The notes under the pieces were generated by a model that worked only from the letters and a program-made list of their open reading frames with translations, made no database searches and was not told the origin of the DNA. The translations under genes and the position numbers were made by a program. From NCBI GenBank assembly GCA_020831775.1, contig JAFIFZ010000079.1:1-64000 (forward strand): a stretch of DNA of 64,000 nt, read 5' to 3'. This stretch comes from Phycisphaerales bacterium (lineage in GTDB: Bacteria > Planctomycetota > Phycisphaerae > Phycisphaerales > UBA1924). Below, piece by piece: positions 49,395 to 57,762 of this stretch (its first letter is position 1; each line of letters opens with the position of its first letter).

Positions 49395-50261
49395 ATGCCC
49401 CCGACCACCGACGAGTCCGCCCGTTCATCCAACCCGACCCCGCCATCGGGCGGGGCCGAGACAGTGAAGGGTACCACACGCCCCCCCTCCGGGCCCGGTA
49501 ACCCGGCGGACACCGTCTGGTCCGACACCGATCTGGACACCCTCCATCAGGACGATCAGAAGGCCGAGAAAGTCAGGCGGATGTTCGCGTCGATCGCCCG
49601 CAGCTACGACCTGAACAACCGCGTCCACTCCCTCTGGCGCGACCAGGCCTGGCGGCGCTTCGCCGTCAGACAGGCCGAGGTCCGCGAGGGCGACACGGTC
49701 GCCGACATCGCCTGCGGCACCGGCGACCTCACCGAGGCCTTCGCCCGCACCCCCGCCGCGAAGGTGATCGGCATCGACTTCACCCACGAGATGCTCCAGC
49801 TCGCGGATGTAAAGAAGGAACGCCGCGACCCGGGCTTGGCGAGCAAGATCACCTACATCCGAGGCGACGCCCAGCGCCTCCCCCTCGCCGACGCCTCGTG
49901 CGATGTGGTCTCGATCGCCTTCGGCATCCGCAATGTGCAGGAACCCGAGCTGGCGCTGGCCGAGTTTTTCAGGGTGCTCAAACCGGGCGGGCGGCTGGTC
50001 ATCCTCGAGTTCGACCGCCCGCGATTCGCGCCGGTCCGCTGGGGGAACGATTTCTACGCGGGATGGCTGATGCCTCGCACGGCGACCCTGATCAGCCGCG
50101 ACCGATCCGGCGCATACCGCTACCTGCCAAAGTCTGTTGGGTCGTTCATGTCACGCAACGAGCTTCTGAGCGCAATCGGGCGCGCCGGGTTTGCAAATGC
50201 GCGTGCTCGAAGCCTGACTCTGGGGATCGTTGCTTGTTATCGAGCACTGCGTTCTGCGTAG
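49395..50261 (+). CDS. menG: Demethylmenaquinone/ubiquinone C-methyltransferase (UbiE/MenG)
   Basis: This 288-residue SAM-dependent methyltransferase has UbiE signatures: RMFASIARSYDLNNRVHSLW, SAM motif VADIACGTGDLTEAF, IGIDFTHEML, ADASCDVVSIAFGIRN and RVLKPGGRLVILEF. It would methylate demethylmenaquinone in quinone synthesis. The first ~55 residues are a low-complexity extension absent from most homologues. The ribosome site at ATG 49395 is weak, so a later start is possible. Confidence 0.93.
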   Translation: MPPTTDESARSSNPTPPSGGAETVKGTTRPPSGPGNPADTVWSDTDLDTLHQDDQKAEKVRRMFASIARSYDLNNRVHSLWRDQAWRRFAVRQAEVREGDTVADIACGTGDLTEAFARTPAAKVIGIDFTHEMLQLADVKKERRDPGLASKITYIRGDAQRLPLADASCDVVSIAFGIRNVQEPELALAEFFRVLKPGGRLVILEFDRPRFAPVRWGNDFYAGWLMPRTATLISRDRSGAYRYLPKSVGSFMSRNELLSAIGRAGFANARARSLTLGIVACYRALRSA

Positions 50262-50583
50262 ATCGCCCGTTTGTTGCGCATGGGGCGTAGACCGGTAACC
50301 CGGCGGTCGCTCCGAGCGGGACGGCGGACGAACGGATTGGTTATCGGTCGCGAACGGCTCTCGGACCACCCCTCAGGAAACATGCCCCAAAGCTGAATGC
50401 ATTTGCGAGCCCGGCGACGATGTCACTCCCCGTCGCGGCTGGTGGCTAGCGGCCCGGTGGGGACCCCCGGACTTCGGAACAACTCAGCAACGAGGCCAGG
50501 TGGAACCGGCCCCGACGCGAACACGCCGGATGCTGCCTCCGGCGTGGAAGGTCTCATCGCCACGGATCGGCGGAGGTTCCCTG
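50262..50583 (+). other. 322-bp non-coding region upstream of the B12-fold gene
   Basis: I find no convincing gene here. The notable element is a 9-bp hairpin at 50522-50530/50538-50546 (7-nt loop), 38 nt before the downstream ATG, followed by GGAGG 8 nt from the start. The segment GAGGCCAGG near 50494 faintly recalls a cobalamin-riboswitch tail, but the B12 box and core were not found. Confidence 0.5.
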
Positions 50584-51288
50584 ATGTCACATGACGCTCT
50601 GATCGAACGGTTTCTGGAGGCCCTTGTCAGCGGCGACCGCGACGCGGCCCGGGGGGTCGTCCGCGACGCCTCGCCCACACTCCCCGAAGCGACCGACCTC
50701 ATCGTCGATCTCTTCTGGCCCACCTATGAGCTGATCGAGAAGCTCAACCGAAATGACCAGCTCTCGGCGCTCAGTTACCGGATGTCGATCCGGCTGCTCC
50801 GCGTCCTGGCCGACCAGACCTCGGCCTCGATCGTGCGGGCGCCCTCCCGCAACAAGCGGGTGTTCGCCGTGGGCGGGCCGACCGACGCCGACGATCTGGG
50901 CGTCCAGATGGCCGTGGACATGCTGGAGGCCAACGGGTTCACCGTCGCCTTCGCCGGCGGGGGCATCCCCGCCGACGAGATCCTCGACCATGTCCACACG
51001 AACCGCCCCGACGCCCTCCTGATGTTCTGCCCCAGCCCGCAGGACCTCCCGGCCGTCCGCCAGGTGATCGACACGATCCACGAGATCAACGCGGTGCCGG
51101 ACCTGCAGATCGTCGTCGGGGGCGGGGTCTTCAACCGGGCCGACGGCCTGGCCGAGGAGATCGGCGCCGACCTCTGGGCCGCCGACCCCCTGGACCTCGT
51201 CGACGAGCTCGTCAACCACCCCGACCGCCAGGCCGAGCCCGAGCAGCGGACCGTCGGCCGCCGACGCAAGACCCGCACCGCGGCCTGA
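50584..51288 (+). CDS. B12-binding-fold protein lacking the usual ligand histidine
   Basis: This 234-residue protein starts at ATG 50584 (GGAGG 8 nt upstream). A helical N-terminal cap (~1-85) is followed by a Rossmann-like cobalamin-binding fold (VFAVGGPTDADDLGVQMAVD, FTVAFAGGGIPADEI, LLMFCPSPQD, LQIVVGGGVF). This is the layout of methionine-synthase-type or corrinoid sensor modules. The DxHxxG motif reads DADDLG, so the His that ligates cobalt is Asp. It may bind another ligand or bind B12 differently. The C-terminus is basic. Confidence 0.8.
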   Translation: MSHDALIERFLEALVSGDRDAARGVVRDASPTLPEATDLIVDLFWPTYELIEKLNRNDQLSALSYRMSIRLLRVLADQTSASIVRAPSRNKRVFAVGGPTDADDLGVQMAVDMLEANGFTVAFAGGGIPADEILDHVHTNRPDALLMFCPSPQDLPAVRQVIDTIHEINAVPDLQIVVGGGVFNRADGLAEEIGADLWAADPLDLVDELVNHPDRQAEPEQRTVGRRRKTRTAA

Positions 51289-51310
51289 GTCATTCCGTCC
51301 ACCTCAACCC

Positions 51311-51340
51311 AGCAGGCCCGGCCCCAGCGCCGGGCCTGCT
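51311..51340 (+). terminator. Strong 12-bp hairpin after the B12-fold gene
   Basis: AGCAGGCCCGGC (51311-51322) pairs perfectly with 51329-51340 around a 6-nt loop, 22 nt after the stop. No clear T tract follows, so termination is likely but not canonical. Confidence 0.5.
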
Positions 51341-51481
51341 GTCGTATGGGCAGGTGGCTGGGGTGGGCAGGGAGGCCGCAAAGTCCCGTCCGAAACCGCC
51401 CCGGCCCGATATCGAACAAGGAGAAGTCCCCCCGCAACTCGCCCCCGGCCGCCCCGTATACTCACGACAGGAACCGCCGCA

Positions 51482-52072
51482 ATGGAACGACACGAGGAGC
51501 AGCGTCTGATCGAGGACGCCGCCACGGGGTGTAAAGACTCCGCGGCGGCCCTGATCCGGGCGCACCAGCGGTCGCTGTACGCCTACCTGCTCCGGCTCTC
51601 GGGCAAACCCGACCTCGCCGAGGACATCGCCCAGGAGGCGTTCGTCCGCGTGCTGGGCAACCTGCACCGCTTCGACAACCGCTTCCGCTTCTCGACCTGG
51701 CTCTTCACGATCGCTCGGCGGCTGCTCGTCAACGCGGGCCAGAAGATGCGTCCGGCGTACGACACCGACGCGATCTCCGGCACCCCCGCCCGCCCGAGCG
51801 ACCCGGGGGCCCCGATCGCCGACGCCGAGAGCGGAATTCGCGCTCGCGACGAGTTGCAGCGGGCTCTGTTGCGGGTCTCAGCCGAGCAGCGTGAGGTGCT
51901 CGTGCTCTTCCACCAGCTCGACTGGCCGATCGCCCTGATCGCCGAGCAGCTCCAGATGCCCGAGGGCACCGTCAAGAGTCACCTGCACCGCGGGCGCCGA
52001 CGCCTGCGCGACCTGCTCGAATCCAGCACTTCGATTGACCCGTCCCTGACCGGACGCCGCGAGACCCGATGA
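51482..52072 (+). CDS. ECF-type RNA polymerase sigma factor
   Basis: This 196-residue sigma-70-family factor contains region 2 (DLAEDIAQEAFVRVLGNLH, FSTWLFTIARRLL) and region 4 (LDWPIALIAEQLQMPEGTVK with helix-turn-helix, RGRRRLRDLL). A ~35-residue Pro/Asp-rich linker separates them. Region 1.2/3 and a C-terminal extension are absent, which fits group 4 ECF factors. Its stop overlaps the next ATG (ATGA), the usual pairing with an anti-sigma factor. Confidence 0.92.
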   Translation: MERHEEQRLIEDAATGCKDSAAALIRAHQRSLYAYLLRLSGKPDLAEDIAQEAFVRVLGNLHRFDNRFRFSTWLFTIARRLLVNAGQKMRPAYDTDAISGTPARPSDPGAPIADAESGIRARDELQRALLRVSAEQREVLVLFHQLDWPIALIAEQLQMPEGTVKSHLHRGRRRLRDLLESSTSIDPSLTGRRETR

Positions 52073-52959
52073 CCGACCGACCGATCCAGCCCGCACGCAA
52101 CGACGCTTCCGGCCCCGAGCCTGCCGAGGCGGTCGATCTGCTGCTGGACCGCCAGCTCGACGCCGATCGTCGGCGTTCATTGCTGAAAGACCTGAGCAGC
52201 AACGCCTCTGCTTCACAGGAACTCGCCTCGCTGCGAGCGACGGTCGCCCTGTTCGATGAACCGATCGATGTGCCCGACATGAGCGGGGACATCTTGGACG
52301 AGTTGGAGCGCCGTCGCGCGTTCCGCCCCGCCGGACGCAGGCTTTTGGTCCGCGTCGGCCGGGTCGCGGTCGCCGCAGCGGTGGTGCTGACCGTCGGCGG
52401 CGTCGCCTTCGTCCGACAGAACGCACCGGCCTTGGACCCCAGCCCCCCGCCCGCGCCGATCACGGCGTTTGTCGAGTCTTCGGGCGGCGAGCTGGCGGGC
52501 ATTCTCGGCTCGACGGTCGAGTTCGCCGGGCGACTCGCCTCGGGCATCCAGCCGGTGATCGCTAGCGCAGCCCATCACGAACGCACGCTCGCGCAAGAGC
52601 CCTCCCGGGCCGCCGACAGAGCCGAGGCCGAGACCGGCCTGATCGCTCGCGGCATCCCGCTGCGCTACCTGATGGATGCGACCTCGATGGCCGCTTCCAC
52701 CTCGATCGACGACGACCGGGTGCTCCGTTTCAAGCCCGCGCCGCGGGCCGACCGCCCCGGCCTGCTGATCGACGCCGAGGGTCGCGTCTTCACCCTCGGC
52801 GACCCGTCGGGCATGGGCACTTCCCGCACCGGCGCTCCCGGGGTGGACATCAACGGCGTCTGGAACCAGCCGAACTCCGTGGGCCGCCCCTCCGGGTCGC
52901 TCCCCGGCGCCGGATCGGACTTCTCTGACGGCTTTCCGTTCCCGGACCTTGAGCAGTAA
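52069..52959 (+). CDS. Probable anti-sigma factor, single-pass membrane protein
   Basis: This 296-residue protein is coupled to the ECF sigma gene by ATGA. The N-terminal cytoplasmic part (~1-85) has VDLLLDRQLDADRRRSLLKD, resembling the short helical anti-sigma head, but without a zinc H..C..C motif. A membrane helix (~92-114) follows. The ~180-residue periplasmic tail is Pro/Gly/Asp-rich with no known domain. Sigma binding is inferred from gene order and topology. Confidence 0.7.
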   Translation: MTDRPIQPARNDASGPEPAEAVDLLLDRQLDADRRRSLLKDLSSNASASQELASLRATVALFDEPIDVPDMSGDILDELERRRAFRPAGRRLLVRVGRVAVAAAVVLTVGGVAFVRQNAPALDPSPPPAPITAFVESSGGELAGILGSTVEFAGRLASGIQPVIASAAHHERTLAQEPSRAADRAEAETGLIARGIPLRYLMDATSMAASTSIDDDRVLRFKPAPRADRPGLLIDAEGRVFTLGDPSGMGTSRTGAPGVDINGVWNQPNSVGRPSGSLPGAGSDFSDGFPFPDLEQ

Positions 52960-53021
52960 GCCCACCGATTCTCGGGGGCGGATGTCTGCACAGCCACTTT
53001 CCGCGCCAACGCCGGTACAAC

Positions 53022-54449
53022 ATGGCGGCTATGCCGACGATGTTCAAACGATTGCGTGCCCGTACGGCCGCCCTGCTGGCGTGGGGCGGGCTGCTGTGCG
53101 CATCGGCATCGGCGGACCCGTGGCTCGAACAGGCGCCGCAGGACGCCTCGCTCGTGGTCGTGTTCGACCGCCTGATCAGCGAGGACGCGGCGGACGCCCG
53201 CACGGCGATGGCCAAGGTGCTCGGCGCGCCCGGACGCCTTGAGCAGACGCGTAAGGCCTGGGCCCGCCTCGCCGACGCGTTGGGCGTCGAGGAACAGGAA
53301 CTCACCGAGTCGTTCTTCGGCGGCCGGTCGATGCTCGTCGTGGTCGAGGCGGAGCCCGAGCCTGTCTGGGCCCTGCTCGCGGAGGTCGAAGGCGGGCTGC
53401 CCCGCAAGATGATCAGGTCGCTCAAGGCAGCGCCCCGCGACATCCGCGAGGGTGTGCCGGTGCTCTCGCTGGAACGCGGGCGCTACATCATGGCGGCACG
53501 CCGCGATCACGAGACGAGGCGGGGCTCGATGCTGATCGCCCCCAGGGGTTCGGAGCATCTGTTCGATCAGTTGATCCCGGTGCTCCGCACGCCCAGCGCC
53601 GACGCCTCGGACCGGATTGTCGCCCGTGTGCGCACGGGGAGACTCACGCCCGATCAGGACCGCCTGCTCGAACTCAGCGCCTCACCCGGTGAGGGCGGGT
53701 GGACCGGGCGATTTGTCGTGTCTCACGCCGGCGAGCGCGCCGATCCGACAACGCCGCGGATCGTCGCCGCCCGTGCGCGCACAGCCGAAGCCGAACCCGC
53801 GGCCCGCGAAGACCAGACGCAGCCTCCATTGCCCGAGGACGCGCTGCTGCTGCTGCGCGGCGGGCGGACGCCCCTCGCCGAAGCCGTGTTCCTCGCGTTC
53901 GCCGGGGTGGCGATGCCCGAGACGCCCGCGGACGCGCCCGTGTCGGTCTTGGTTGCGGCCAACGCTGAAGCCGGGACGCGCGTGCTGCTGGGTGTCGGAC
54001 AGGTGCGCAACGCCGAGCACTACGACGAGCTTCTGGCCGGCGAGTGCGGACCGGACTTTCAGGGCCTGTTTCCCGGCGCGGTCCGCCGCGTGAAGGCGAC
54101 GACCTCCCGCAGGGCGCTGGCGTGGGCGTTTACCGAGCACGAGTCCGGCTCGGGCGTGCTCGCACTCCGCGTGGGCGAGCACGGGGCCGGGACCGACCGC
54201 GATCTGCTCTCGATTCGGATGGCGACCAAGCGGTCCTGCCCGGGCGAGGGCATGCTGCTGGTCCTCCGTCCGCGATCGCTGGGGGGGCTCGCTGAGGGCG
54301 GCGCCATGCCCGCCGCGGCGTCCGGGGCCGAGGCCCTCGCCCTGTTCCGCTCGGCCGAGCTGGTCCGCCTGGAGCTGCGACCGACCGAGAACGGGGCGGT
54401 CGACGGCTTGTTTCTCGTGAAGTTCGGGGGAGATTCGCAAGAACCCTGA
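53022..54449 (+). CDS. Secreted protein of unknown function (475 aa)
   Basis: The protein has a Sec signal peptide (~1-31; three in-frame Met codons make the exact start uncertain). The mature part contains LVVVFDRLISED, FFGGRSMLVVVEAEPE and a second-half DALLLLRGGRTPLAEAV stretch. These resemble the periplasmic DUF3352-like or heme-uptake-like duplicated domains seen in planctomycetes, but I cannot assign it. It is 62 nt after the anti-sigma gene on the same strand and may be part of that operon. Confidence 0.75.
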   Translation: MAAMPTMFKRLRARTAALLAWGGLLCASASADPWLEQAPQDASLVVVFDRLISEDAADARTAMAKVLGAPGRLEQTRKAWARLADALGVEEQELTESFFGGRSMLVVVEAEPEPVWALLAEVEGGLPRKMIRSLKAAPRDIREGVPVLSLERGRYIMAARRDHETRRGSMLIAPRGSEHLFDQLIPVLRTPSADASDRIVARVRTGRLTPDQDRLLELSASPGEGGWTGRFVVSHAGERADPTTPRIVAARARTAEAEPAAREDQTQPPLPEDALLLLRGGRTPLAEAVFLAFAGVAMPETPADAPVSVLVAANAEAGTRVLLGVGQVRNAEHYDELLAGECGPDFQGLFPGAVRRVKATTSRRALAWAFTEHESGSGVLALRVGEHGAGTDRDLLSIRMATKRSCPGEGMLLVLRPRSLGGLAEGGAMPAAASGAEALALFRSAELVRLELRPTENGAVDGLFLVKFGGDSQEP

Positions 54450-54508
54450 CCGGGCGGCGTACAATTTTCATTCCCCTCGCACGCCACCCCAGACGGGACC
54501 CCACAACG

Positions 54509-56425
54509 ATGCAGGCCAGCCAAGAGGCCCACGCCCCCCGGGCGACCAGGGCCGGACATCTCCGCAATGTCGCGATCATCGCGCACGTCGACCACGGCAA
54601 GACCACCCTTGTCGACCAACTCCTCAAGCAGTCGGGCAACTTCCGCGTCGGCGAGCTCGAGAAGCTCGAAGGCGGTCAGCACGGGCTGATCATGGACTCC
54701 AACCCGCTGGAGCGTGAACGCGGGATCACCATTCTCTCGAAGAACTGCGCCGTGAACTACACCGACCCCGACGGGGCGGAGTTCCGGATCAACATCATCG
54801 ATACGCCCGGCCACGCCGATTTCGGAGGCGAGGTCGAGCGCGTGCTGCGGATGGCCGACGGGTGCCTGCTGGTGGTCGACGCGTTCGAGGGGCCGATGCC
54901 GCAGACAAGGTTCGTGCTCGCCAAGGCGCTCGAGGCGGGGCTGCGACCGGCGCTGGTGGTCAACAAGTGCGACCGTCCCGACGCCGACCCGGACCGCGTG
55001 GTGACGGAGGTCTTCGACCTGCTCGTTGAGCTGGGCGCCGACGACCACACGCTGGACTTCCCGGTGGTGTACACCTCCGCCAAGGGCGGCTGGGCGCTCA
55101 ACGAGGCCGACGGGCCCGTGACCGACCACCCGGGCACGGACATGCGTCCGGTCTTCGAACTGATCGTCAACTATGTGCCGGCCCCCAAGGTCGAGGTCGG
55201 GCCCGAGCTGCGCATGCTCATCACGACGCTCGACTACTCCGACTATGTCGGACGCATCGGGATCGGTCGTGTCTTCGGCGGCGCGGTGACGCGCGGCCAG
55301 CGGGTCGTCCTGCTCAAGCACCAGCCCGACGGGACCATCAAGCGCACCAACGCCAAGATCGGCAAGCTGCTCGCTTTCGAGGGGCTCGGGCGGCGCGAGG
55401 CCGAGCGGGTCGAGGCGGGCGACCTCGCGGCGGTCACCGGCGTCGAGGGCATCGACATCGGCGACACGGTCGCGGACCCGGCCGTCGAGACACCCCTGCC
55501 ACCGGTGACGGTCGACGAGCCGACGATCTCGATGATCTTCCGGATCAACGATTCGCCGTTCGCCGGTCAGGACGGCGAGTTCGTCACCAGCCGCCAGCTC
55601 GGCGAACGCCTCAAGCGCGAGCTGCAGCACAATGTCGCCCTGCGGGTCGAGCCGGGGCTGACGACCGACGAGTTCTTTGTGTCCGGGCGCGGCGTGCTGC
55701 ACCTGGGCATCCTGCTGGAGACCATGCGCCGCGAGGGGTACGAACTCTCGATCGGCAAGCCGGTCGTCATCCAGCGCGAGATCAACGGCGTCATGTGCGA
55801 GCCGGTCGAACGGCTCGTGATCGACTGCCCCAACGAGCATGTCGGCAGCGTGATGCAGCTCGTCGGCGAGCGCAAGGGCGACCTGCTGAAGATGGAGGCC
55901 CGCTCTGAGACGCTGAGCCACCTCGTCTTCGACATCACCAGCCGGGCGCTCATCGGTCTGCGCGGGCGCATCATGACATCGACGCAGGGCGAGGGCCTGA
56001 TGCACCACACCTTCGACCGGTTCGAGCCCGTCAGCGGCGAGCCGCCGTCGCGCCAGAACGGCGTGATGATCGCGACCGAGGCGGGGCCGGTGACGGCGTA
56101 CGCCGTCGAAGGTCTGCACGATCGCGGCGTGCTGTTCGTCAAGCCCGGCGATCAGGTGTACGCGGGGCAGGTCGTCGGCGAGCACAACAAGGCCAACGAC
56201 ATCCCGGTGAACATCACCCGCCTCAAGGCCCTGACGAACATCCGCTCGGCCAACAAGGAGGCGACGGTGACGCTCAAGACGCCGCGCTCGATGTCGCTCG
56301 AACAGTCGATCGAGTACATCGAAGACGACGAGCTGATCGAGCTGACGCCGAAGGTCGTGCGGCTGCGCAAGCGGCTCCTCGACGAGGGCGCCCGCCGTCG
56401 CCACGAGCGCAAGGGCAAGGGCTGA
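54509..56425 (+). CDS. typA: Ribosome-associated translational GTPase TypA/BipA
   Basis: This 638-residue GTPase has G1 AHVDHGKTT (25-33), the effector loop [13 protein letters not shown]3 [11 protein letters not shown]4 NKCD and G5 TSAKGG. An EF-Tu-like domain 2, two EF-G-like domains and the TypA-specific C-terminal domain ([33 protein letters not shown]) follow. Length and motifs match the family. It acts on the ribosome under stress. It is followed by the palindromic repeat island at 56482-56848. Confidence 0.97.
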   Translation: MQASQEAHAPRATRAGHLRNVAIIAHVDHGKTTLVDQLLKQSGNFRVGELEKLEGGQHGLIMDSNPLERERGITILSKNCAVNYTDPDGAEFRINIIDTPGHADFGGEVERVLRMADGCLLVVDAFEGPMPQTRFVLAKALEAGLRPALVVNKCDRPDADPDRVVTEVFDLLVELGADDHTLDFPVVYTSAKGGWALNEADGPVTDHPGTDMRPVFELIVNYVPAPKVEVGPELRMLITTLDYSDYVGRIGIGRVFGGAVTRGQRVVLLKHQPDGTIKRTNAKIGKLLAFEGLGRREAERVEAGDLAAVTGVEGIDIGDTVADPAVETPLPPVTVDEPTISMIFRINDSPFAGQDGEFVTSRQLGERLKRELQHNVALRVEPGLTTDEFFVSGRGVLHLGILLETMRREGYELSIGKPVVIQREINGVMCEPVERLVIDCPNEHVGSVMQLVGERKGDLLKMEARSETLSHLVFDITSRALIGLRGRIMTSTQGEGLMHHTFDRFEPVSGEPPSRQNGVMIATEAGPVTAYAVEGLHDRGVLFVKPGDQVYAGQVVGEHNKANDIPVNITRLKALTNIRSANKEATVTLKTPRSMSLEQSIEYIEDDELIELTPKVVRLRKRLLDEGARRRHERKGKG

Positions 56426-56481
56426 CGCGAGCCGCTGGGAACCGGGCGCGGGGTTCGGGGCGCTGGGGGCAGGGGTCAGAT

Positions 56482-56514
56482 CTGTGGCACTGGCGGCTTG
56501 TCCGCCAGTGTTCT
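56482..56514. repeat. 33-bp direct repeat with internal palindrome, left copy
   Basis: It is identical to 56816-56848. The core CACTGGCGG/CCGCCAGTG forms a 9-bp stem with a 5-nt loop. Confidence 0.85.
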
Positions 56515-56533
56515 CAGCGATCCACTACAGCAA

Positions 56534-56610
56534 GTCCCGAAGGGACGCAGGGTTGTAGCCACGGGTGGAGCGCAGGCCGACGCGCAGCGTCGGACAAGCG
56601 CAACCCGTGG
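56534..56610 (-). repeat. REP-like element, copy 2 (inverted)
   Basis: GTCCCGAAGGGAC (56534-56546) precedes outer arms CCACGGGT (56559-56566) and ACCCGTGG (56603-56610). The inner stem is CCGACGC/GCGTCGG (56577-56583, 56587-56593). The plan is the same as at 36802 but reversed, with a different inner helix. Confidence 0.75.
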
Positions 56611-56629
56611 AAAACAGCAAACAACAACT

Positions 56630-56692
56630 CGCCCTGAAGGGGCGAAGGAAGGCATGGTTTCGATCGTGCGATTCCTCCGCCCCTTCAGGGCG
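56630..56692. repeat. Inverted repeat with 15-bp perfect arms
   Basis: CGCCCTGAAGGGGCG at 56630-56644 is exactly complementary to 56678-56692. The two REP-like copies flank it symmetrically. Confidence 0.8.
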
Positions 56693-56713
56693 GACTGGTT
56701 TTTGTCACGCTTT

Positions 56714-56777
56714 CCACGGGTTCCAGCGTGCTGCGCACGCTTCCACCCGTGGCTACATTCTTGCGTCCCTTCGGGAC
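56714..56777 (+). repeat. REP-like element, copy 3
   Basis: Outer arms CCACGGGT/ACCCGTGG lie at 56714-56721 and 56745-56752. The inner stem AGCGTGC/GCACGCT covaries with GGTGTGC/GCACACC of the copy at 36802. The mini-hairpin GTCCCTTCGGGAC lies at 56765-56777. Confidence 0.8.
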
Positions 56778-56815
56778 TCTCTCACGGAAGCATGGGTGTG
56801 TTCAGTACAGCGAGA

Positions 56816-56848
56816 CTGTGGCACTGGCGGCTTGTCCGCCAGTGTTCT
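56816..56848. repeat. 33-bp direct repeat with internal palindrome, right copy
   Basis: It is identical to 56482-56514 and closes the repeat island 55 bp before the hydrolase start. Confidence 0.85.
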
Positions 56849-56903
56849 TTTCTGTGAAATGCGTAGGTCACCAAGGGCGGGTCCGCCCCGCATAACCTGC
56901 CCT

Positions 56904-57740
56904 ATGCAGACTGACACATGGACCATCCCCGGCGCCGACGACAAGCCGATCGCCGGGTTCACCGACCGGCCCGATACGCCCCGCGCTGTCGCGATCATCG
57001 CCCACGGGCTTCTCGGCTACGCCGACTACGGCATGTTCCCCCGCCTTGCCCGCGAGCTCGCCTCGCGAGGGCTGGTCGCCCACCGCTTCAACTTCTCGCA
57101 CTCGGGCGTCGAGGGCGATCCGTCTGCGTTCGCCCGCCCGGAGCTCTTCGAACGCGACACATGGAAGAGGCAGGTCGACGATCTGCTGGCGATCGTCCGC
57201 GCGGCGAGGGCCGGCGAGTTCGGGACGGAGGAGGACAGACTGCCGCTGGTGCTGATAGGGCACAGCCGCGGCGGTGTCTCGTCGCTGCTTGCGTCCGCCG
57301 AGATTTCGCGGGTTGGCGAGCCGCCGGCGGGCGTTGTGACGCTCGCTGCGCCCGCCCGCTGCGCCGACCCCGCGTCGCTGGGCGAGCACCTCGAACGCGG
57401 CTATCGCGTGGTCGTCAGCAACCGGACCAAGCAGACCCTCCGCGTCGGTGCGGCGTGGGCGCGAGAGCAGGCCGAAGACCCGGCATGGCACGACCTGCCG
57501 TCACGCGTCGCACAGATCGCCTGCCCCGTGCTGGCGATCCACGGCGAGCTCGACGAGACGGTCTCGCCCGAGAGCGCGGCGGCGATCGCGGGCGCGGCGA
57601 AGGACGGGCGGGCCGCGATTGTGCCGGGGGCGAACCATGTCTTCAACACGCCGAACCCAGATGACGCGAAGAAGCCGGCTTCGGAGGCGTTTACAGCGAT
57701 GCTCGGCGAACTGGCCGGGTTTGTTGATCGGGTTTGTTGA
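56904..57740 (+). CDS. Alpha/beta hydrolase
   Basis: This 278-residue hydrolase starts at MQTDTWTIPGADDKPI (ATG 56904, no clear ribosome site; the frame is open further upstream but only through repeat DNA). It has the oxyanion strand AIIAHGLLGYADYG, nucleophile GHSRGG, acid in HGELDETVSP and the His in GANHVF. These are the features of a serine esterase or acyl-transfer hydrolase. The substrate is unknown. It converges on the aminotransferase gene. Confidence 0.88.
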   Translation: MQTDTWTIPGADDKPIAGFTDRPDTPRAVAIIAHGLLGYADYGMFPRLARELASRGLVAHRFNFSHSGVEGDPSAFARPELFERDTWKRQVDDLLAIVRAARAGEFGTEEDRLPLVLIGHSRGGVSSLLASAEISRVGEPPAGVVTLAAPARCADPASLGEHLERGYRVVVSNRTKQTLRVGAAWAREQAEDPAWHDLPSRVAQIACPVLAIHGELDETVSPESAAAIAGAAKDGRAAIVPGANHVFNTPNPDDAKKPASEAFTAMLGELAGFVDRVC

Positions 57741-57762
57741 TCGAGTGGAGGGCCGCTGAGAC

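Larger units (their letters stand above)
56482..56848. repeat. Composite palindromic repeat island (MITE or REP-cluster-like)
   Basis: This ~367-bp non-coding block is bounded by two identical 33-bp direct repeats. Inside lie two REP-like elements in opposite orientation (56534-56610, 56714-56777) flanking a further inverted repeat of 15-bp arms (56630-56644, 56678-56692). It fills the intergenic space between typA and the alpha/beta-hydrolase gene. No transposase is encoded. Confidence 0.75.

Noticed and set aside
50262-50583. Cobalamin riboswitch
   Set aside because: The B12 box and the conserved core could not be matched; only a vague GAGGCCAGG similarity is present.
54059-56404. A 781-codon minus-strand open frame opposite typA
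   Set aside because: typA on the plus strand is unambiguous, and the antisense product has no recognisable domain.
56565-56903. N-terminal extension of the alpha/beta-hydrolase through the repeat island
   Set aside because: The open frame is made of palindromic repeat DNA and has no homology-like content. The hydrolase fold begins right after ATG 56904.
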